Shown here in pieces: positions 61,719-64,000 of a stretch of 64,000 nt of DNA (position 1 is its first letter; each line of letters opens with the position of its first letter). The stretch is taken from positions 193,410-257,409 of the forward strand of contig CAWANF010000012.1 in the NCBI GenBank assembly GCA_963783355.1. Reading direction: 5' to 3'. The DNA comes from CAWANF01 sp963783355. GTDB taxonomy: Bacteria; Bacteroidota; Rhodothermia; Balneolales; DATFMH01. A model generated the notes under the pieces. It was not told where the DNA came from. It saw nothing but the letters and a program-made list of their open reading frames with translations, and made no database searches. A program made the translations under genes and the position numbers.

Positions 61719-64000
61719 TTCCAGCAGAGGAAGTCATCATTTGAGAAGAGGAGTTCTTCGATACTACCTTGCTTCACTAAAAGCTGCGGACTCTGAACAG
61801 CCCGCGTGGGATAGTTCCCCGAACTCACCCCGGCTCCGGTACTCGGATCATAACTTAAATACCCCGAATAGTCCACCGGACCGCTGAACAGAAAGGAACC
61901 CGGGCTGGCCGTGCCCCACCAGTTGCCATAGGCATTCACCGTGCCGGAACCCTGATTATAGATCCGGCAACAGGATCCACTGTCTGCTACGACTCCGTTA
62001 TCCCCCTCAGACTGCGTACTGGCATCCCCCATTAAAAAAGAAGAGGAACCATCCACAATCATCTGATTCTGAGGGAGATAATTGGCCACGCGGTTAAATC
62101 CGGGAACGTAGCCTACGCTCGCATTATAGACTAAAAAGTCCACATCACTGCCTCCGAGCACTTCCATGGCATCCGAATAATTGATGTTGGTATCGTTTCC
62201 GGTTATGGCCGTGCTGTAAAAGTAGCGGGCCGGACTATCGTAGAGCCATAATCCATCCTGGGCGTTGTTCCGAATGGTGGTCTCATAAGTACCGATATCG
62301 GCATGATAGATAACTACACCGACCGAAGTGTTATCTTCCACCATACAGTTATCCAGGTAGCAATAAGACTCCCCGCCGTCCCCGGCCTGGTCATTGTAGG
62401 AACTGATGCCCCGCCAGGCGTTGCGGAACGTGCAGTTATAGAAATCATTACCCGCACTTTCCACATCCACATCTTCATACCCTCCGTCAAACAGGGTCCA
62501 GTTAAACTGGTTCCCGTTGCCCTGCAGGTAGATAATATTCCAGGTGCTATCTGGATAAAGACGCTGGAACCGGATCGGTTGGCTGGGGGTGCCGTTGGCT
62601 GTGATTTTGGAGCCCGGTTCGACTGTCATTCCTGTGCCTGGGGCGAAGCTCAACACCGAACCCGCATCAATGGTCAGGGTAGCATTCGAGGAGATGGTTA
62701 CACCGCTGAGGATGGAATATAAACCATTAAGAGTACGATTACTGGCAATGGTTCCGCTTAATACGCCAAATGGAATTCTCGCAGCATACGCTTGCTGACG
62801 ACTCGTCCTGTTATCATTCCAACATGGAATAATATAATTTCCTGTTGATGTTATTCCAAGATAGTCTCCAATATAACCAGGGCCTGTGTTAGGAACCTGG
62901 GATGGTGTGAAAGCCACATCGCTGACTTGATAATTCCGGAATGAACCTCCGCCATCCATTGAACGCCCTAAATACACCTGCGTCTGGACATTGTTGGTGG
63001 GGTCAATCCGGCTGTCATAAAACACGATATTTACTCCACCAAGTGAGTCTACATGTACCCAAGGCTCCCATTTATCGGTTTGCGAGTTGTCATCGTTTAC
63101 CTGTACTTTACTGCTCCAGCTATACCCGCCATCCGATGAACTGATGCAATAGATGTAGGGAATCGTGTGATCGGTAGTATTGGTAGCATTATCCCAAACG
63201 ATATAAATTTTACCACTGTTTGGTCCGGAGCTTCGGTCCACATCCATGGATGGAAAACTATTGGAACGAATATTAGTCCCTTTTGTATGTAGCGACCAAT
63301 GTTGGGAGCTTGGCGTGTCCCATGACCGAATCCCGGAAAACCCCTGAATGGATAACCTCTTGGGCGTACCCCATGTTTTGCCGCCATCGGTGGACTTGTT
63401 GAATCCAATTCCCGCTTCATAATAGGATCCGGAATCATAATAAGCCCATGTGGCATATATGGTACCATCCGGACCAATGGCTAAGCAAACTCCCTGCGCC
63501 GCATCATATCCACTGGTACCACTTATTGTATGGGGAGTTGAAAAAGACGTTCCATCATCCGTGGACCGGGAAAATTTAATGGGATAAGGTCCCGAGCCAC
63601 TGAAATCAGTCCAGGCAATATAAATATTATTGGTATCGGGACTTGAGGGATTATCATCCACTGTAATATATTCCTTGTCAAGATCGCTTGAGGTAGTTAT
63701 TGTTTTATCAGATCCCCAAGAGCTTCCACCGTCTGTAGATTCTTTCACAATAACGCTACCTGATGTAACATTACCTGAACTATCATAAGTGATTTTTAAA
63801 TAACTAAAAAAGGAAATTCCGTTAATTAAATCATGAGCAACTATTGGATCAGAAAGAATCTGATTATTTGTATTGATAGTATTATCAAGAACATCATTAC
63901 CAGACCAATTTTCACCATTATTTGTCGAATAGTAGTAACCCTGATTTAAATCAACGGGATTTACATTTTGTATGACGGCATTGTCACCGGCAATTACGTG
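61631..64000 (-). CDS. Large secreted Asp-box/sialidase-like protein with beta-helix C-terminus (5' end outside window)
   Basis: The reading frame stays open to the right edge (at least 84 codons beyond the GTG at 63748), so the start is outside. The visible N-terminal part is a BNR/Asp-box propeller with 'KESTDGGSSWGSDKT', 'FSRSTDDGTSFSTP', 'NKSTDGGKTWGTP', 'SSSDGGYSWSSK' and 'GRSMDGGGSFRN', typical of sialidase-like or sugar-binding domains. From ~62700 leftwards it changes to the shared beta-helix cassette. The frame ends out of phase with the linker and T9SS module ('FIPFGVTLPRPPIPKAL'). It is probably secreted. Confidence 0.75.
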   Translation of the reverse strand, partial: HVIAGDNAVIQNVNPVDLNQGYYYSTNNGENWSGNDVLDNTINTNNQILSDPIVAHDLINGISFFSYLKITYDSSGNVTSGSVIVKESTDGGSSWGSDKTITTSSDLDKEYITVDDNPSSPDTNNIYIAWTDFSGSGPYPIKFSRSTDDGTSFSTPHTISGTSGYDAAQGVCLAIGPDGTIYATWAYYDSGSYYEAGIGFNKSTDGGKTWGTPKRLSIQGFSGIRSWDTPSSQHWSLHTKGTNIRSNSFPSMDVDRSSGPNSGKIYIVWDNATNTTDHTIPYIYCISSSDGGYSWSSKVQVNDDNSQTDKWEPWVHVDSLGGVNIVFYDSRIDPTNNVQTQVYLGRSMDGGGSFRNYQVSDVAFTPSQVPNTGPGYIGDYLGITSTGNYIIPCWNDNRTSRQQAYAARIPFGVLSGTIASNRTLNGLYSILSGVTISSNATLTIDAGSVLSFAPGTGMTVEPGSKITANGTPSQPIRFQRLYPDSTWNIIYLQGNGNQFNWTLFDGGYEDVDVESAGNDFYNCTFRNAWRGISSYNDQAGDGGESYCYLDNCMVEDNTSVGVVIYHADIGTYETTIRNNAQDGLWLYDSPARYFYSTAITGNDTNINYSDAMEVLGGSDVDFLVYNASVGYVPGFNRVANYLPQNQMIVDGSSSFLMGDASTQSEGDNGVVADSGSCCRIYNQGSGTVNAYGNWWGTASPGSFLFSGPVDYSGYLSYDPSTGAGVSSGNYPTRAVQSPQLLVKQGSIEELLFSNDDFLCWNSKRKGSYAGTGFIPFGVTLPRPPIPKAL

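Larger units (their letters stand above)
60632..62542 (-). repeat. Shared C-terminal cassette, copy 2 (with insertion)
   Basis: Matches cassette copy 1 (55084-56786) once the insertion at 61145-61346 is removed. Homology ends at about 62542, where the two upstream genes diverge into unrelated N-terminal domains. Confidence 0.85.

Noticed and set aside
55950..61730. Programmed ribosomal frameshift linking the beta-helix to the T9SS tail
   Set aside because: Both copies have A-rich runs at the junction, but the required shift differs in direction between copies, copy 1 has an in-frame stop before it, and other frame breaks lie further on. Decay or variable runs fit better.
1..64000. CRISPR arrays, tRNA or rRNA genes, prophage genes
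   Set aside because: No regular short repeats with spacers, no cloverleaf-like or rRNA sequence, and no integrase, capsid, portal or terminase proteins were seen.

Overview
The window looks like a chromosomal segment of a Gram-negative bacterium of the FCB (Bacteroidota-related) superphylum, perhaps an Ignavibacteria- or Calditrichota-like lineage. The main reason is that three loci encode C-terminal type IX secretion (T9SS type A) sorting domains of the 'NYPNPFNPTT...GVYFYRL' kind. Supporting signs are many lipoproteins and secreted glycosidases and a modest GC content by eye. The exact phylum cannot be fixed: no rRNA, tRNA or ribosomal protein gene was seen.

Layout. 0-3.6 kb (minus strand): a CusRS-like two-component system, then an RND efflux adaptor and the start of its RND pump. 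3.7-12.3 kb (plus): a secreted GH20 hexosaminidase, then small housekeeping and repair genes (YbaK-like deacylase, MsrA, AlkD-like glycosylase, two HAD phosphatases, DUF423, a 2OG-Fe(II) oxygenase). 12.3-13.1 kb (minus): a fluoride module of riboswitch, crcB and DUF190. 13.2-15.1 kb (minus): a decayed polysaccharide deacetylase and a DUF268 protein. 15.1-17.0 kb: two orphan small proteins in long AT-rich spacers. 17-25.5 kb: OmpA-like protein, ATP-grasp-like protein, SerA, an ABC pair, PhoU, a lipoprotein, a membrane protein and a cold-shock protein. 25.7-36.3 kb: M13 peptidase, a lipoprotein, GH78 rhamnosidase, DUF3565, a 605-residue protein of unknown function, a PEBP protein and a membrane-bound SpoIIE-type phosphatase. 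36.4-46.7 kb: PEP carboxylase, an RNA methyltransferase, an HExxH protein, DUF4405, VIT1/CCC1, GalE, a DUF985 cupin, an M20 peptidase and a TlpA-like protein. 46.8-55.0 kb: a secreted GH57-type protein with a T9SS tail, a PLP decarboxylase, an APC permease, carbonic anhydrase and an ankyrin protein.

55.0-64.0 kb (minus) is the most unusual part. Two large secreted-protein genes have different N-terminal domains: a sedolisin (S53) peptidase in one and an Asp-box (BNR/sialidase-like) propeller in the other. Both carry nearly the same ~1.7-kb 3' cassette, made of a right-handed beta-helix, a helical linker and a T9SS sorting domain. The cassette looks richer in GC than the rest of the genes. In both copies the T9SS end is out of frame with the body. 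One copy is also split by a 202-bp element with terminal inverted repeats. An Asp-box lipoprotein gene lies between them. This suggests recent shuffling or duplication of a surface-export cassette, followed by decay or switching.

The gene set suggests an organism that degrades polysaccharides and proteins with secreted or surface enzymes (GH20, GH78, GH57, S53, M13). It also carries metal, fluoride and oxidative-damage defences. Start codons were moved from the longest open frame where a signal peptide, Shine-Dalgarno site or family length argued for it; each case is noted.
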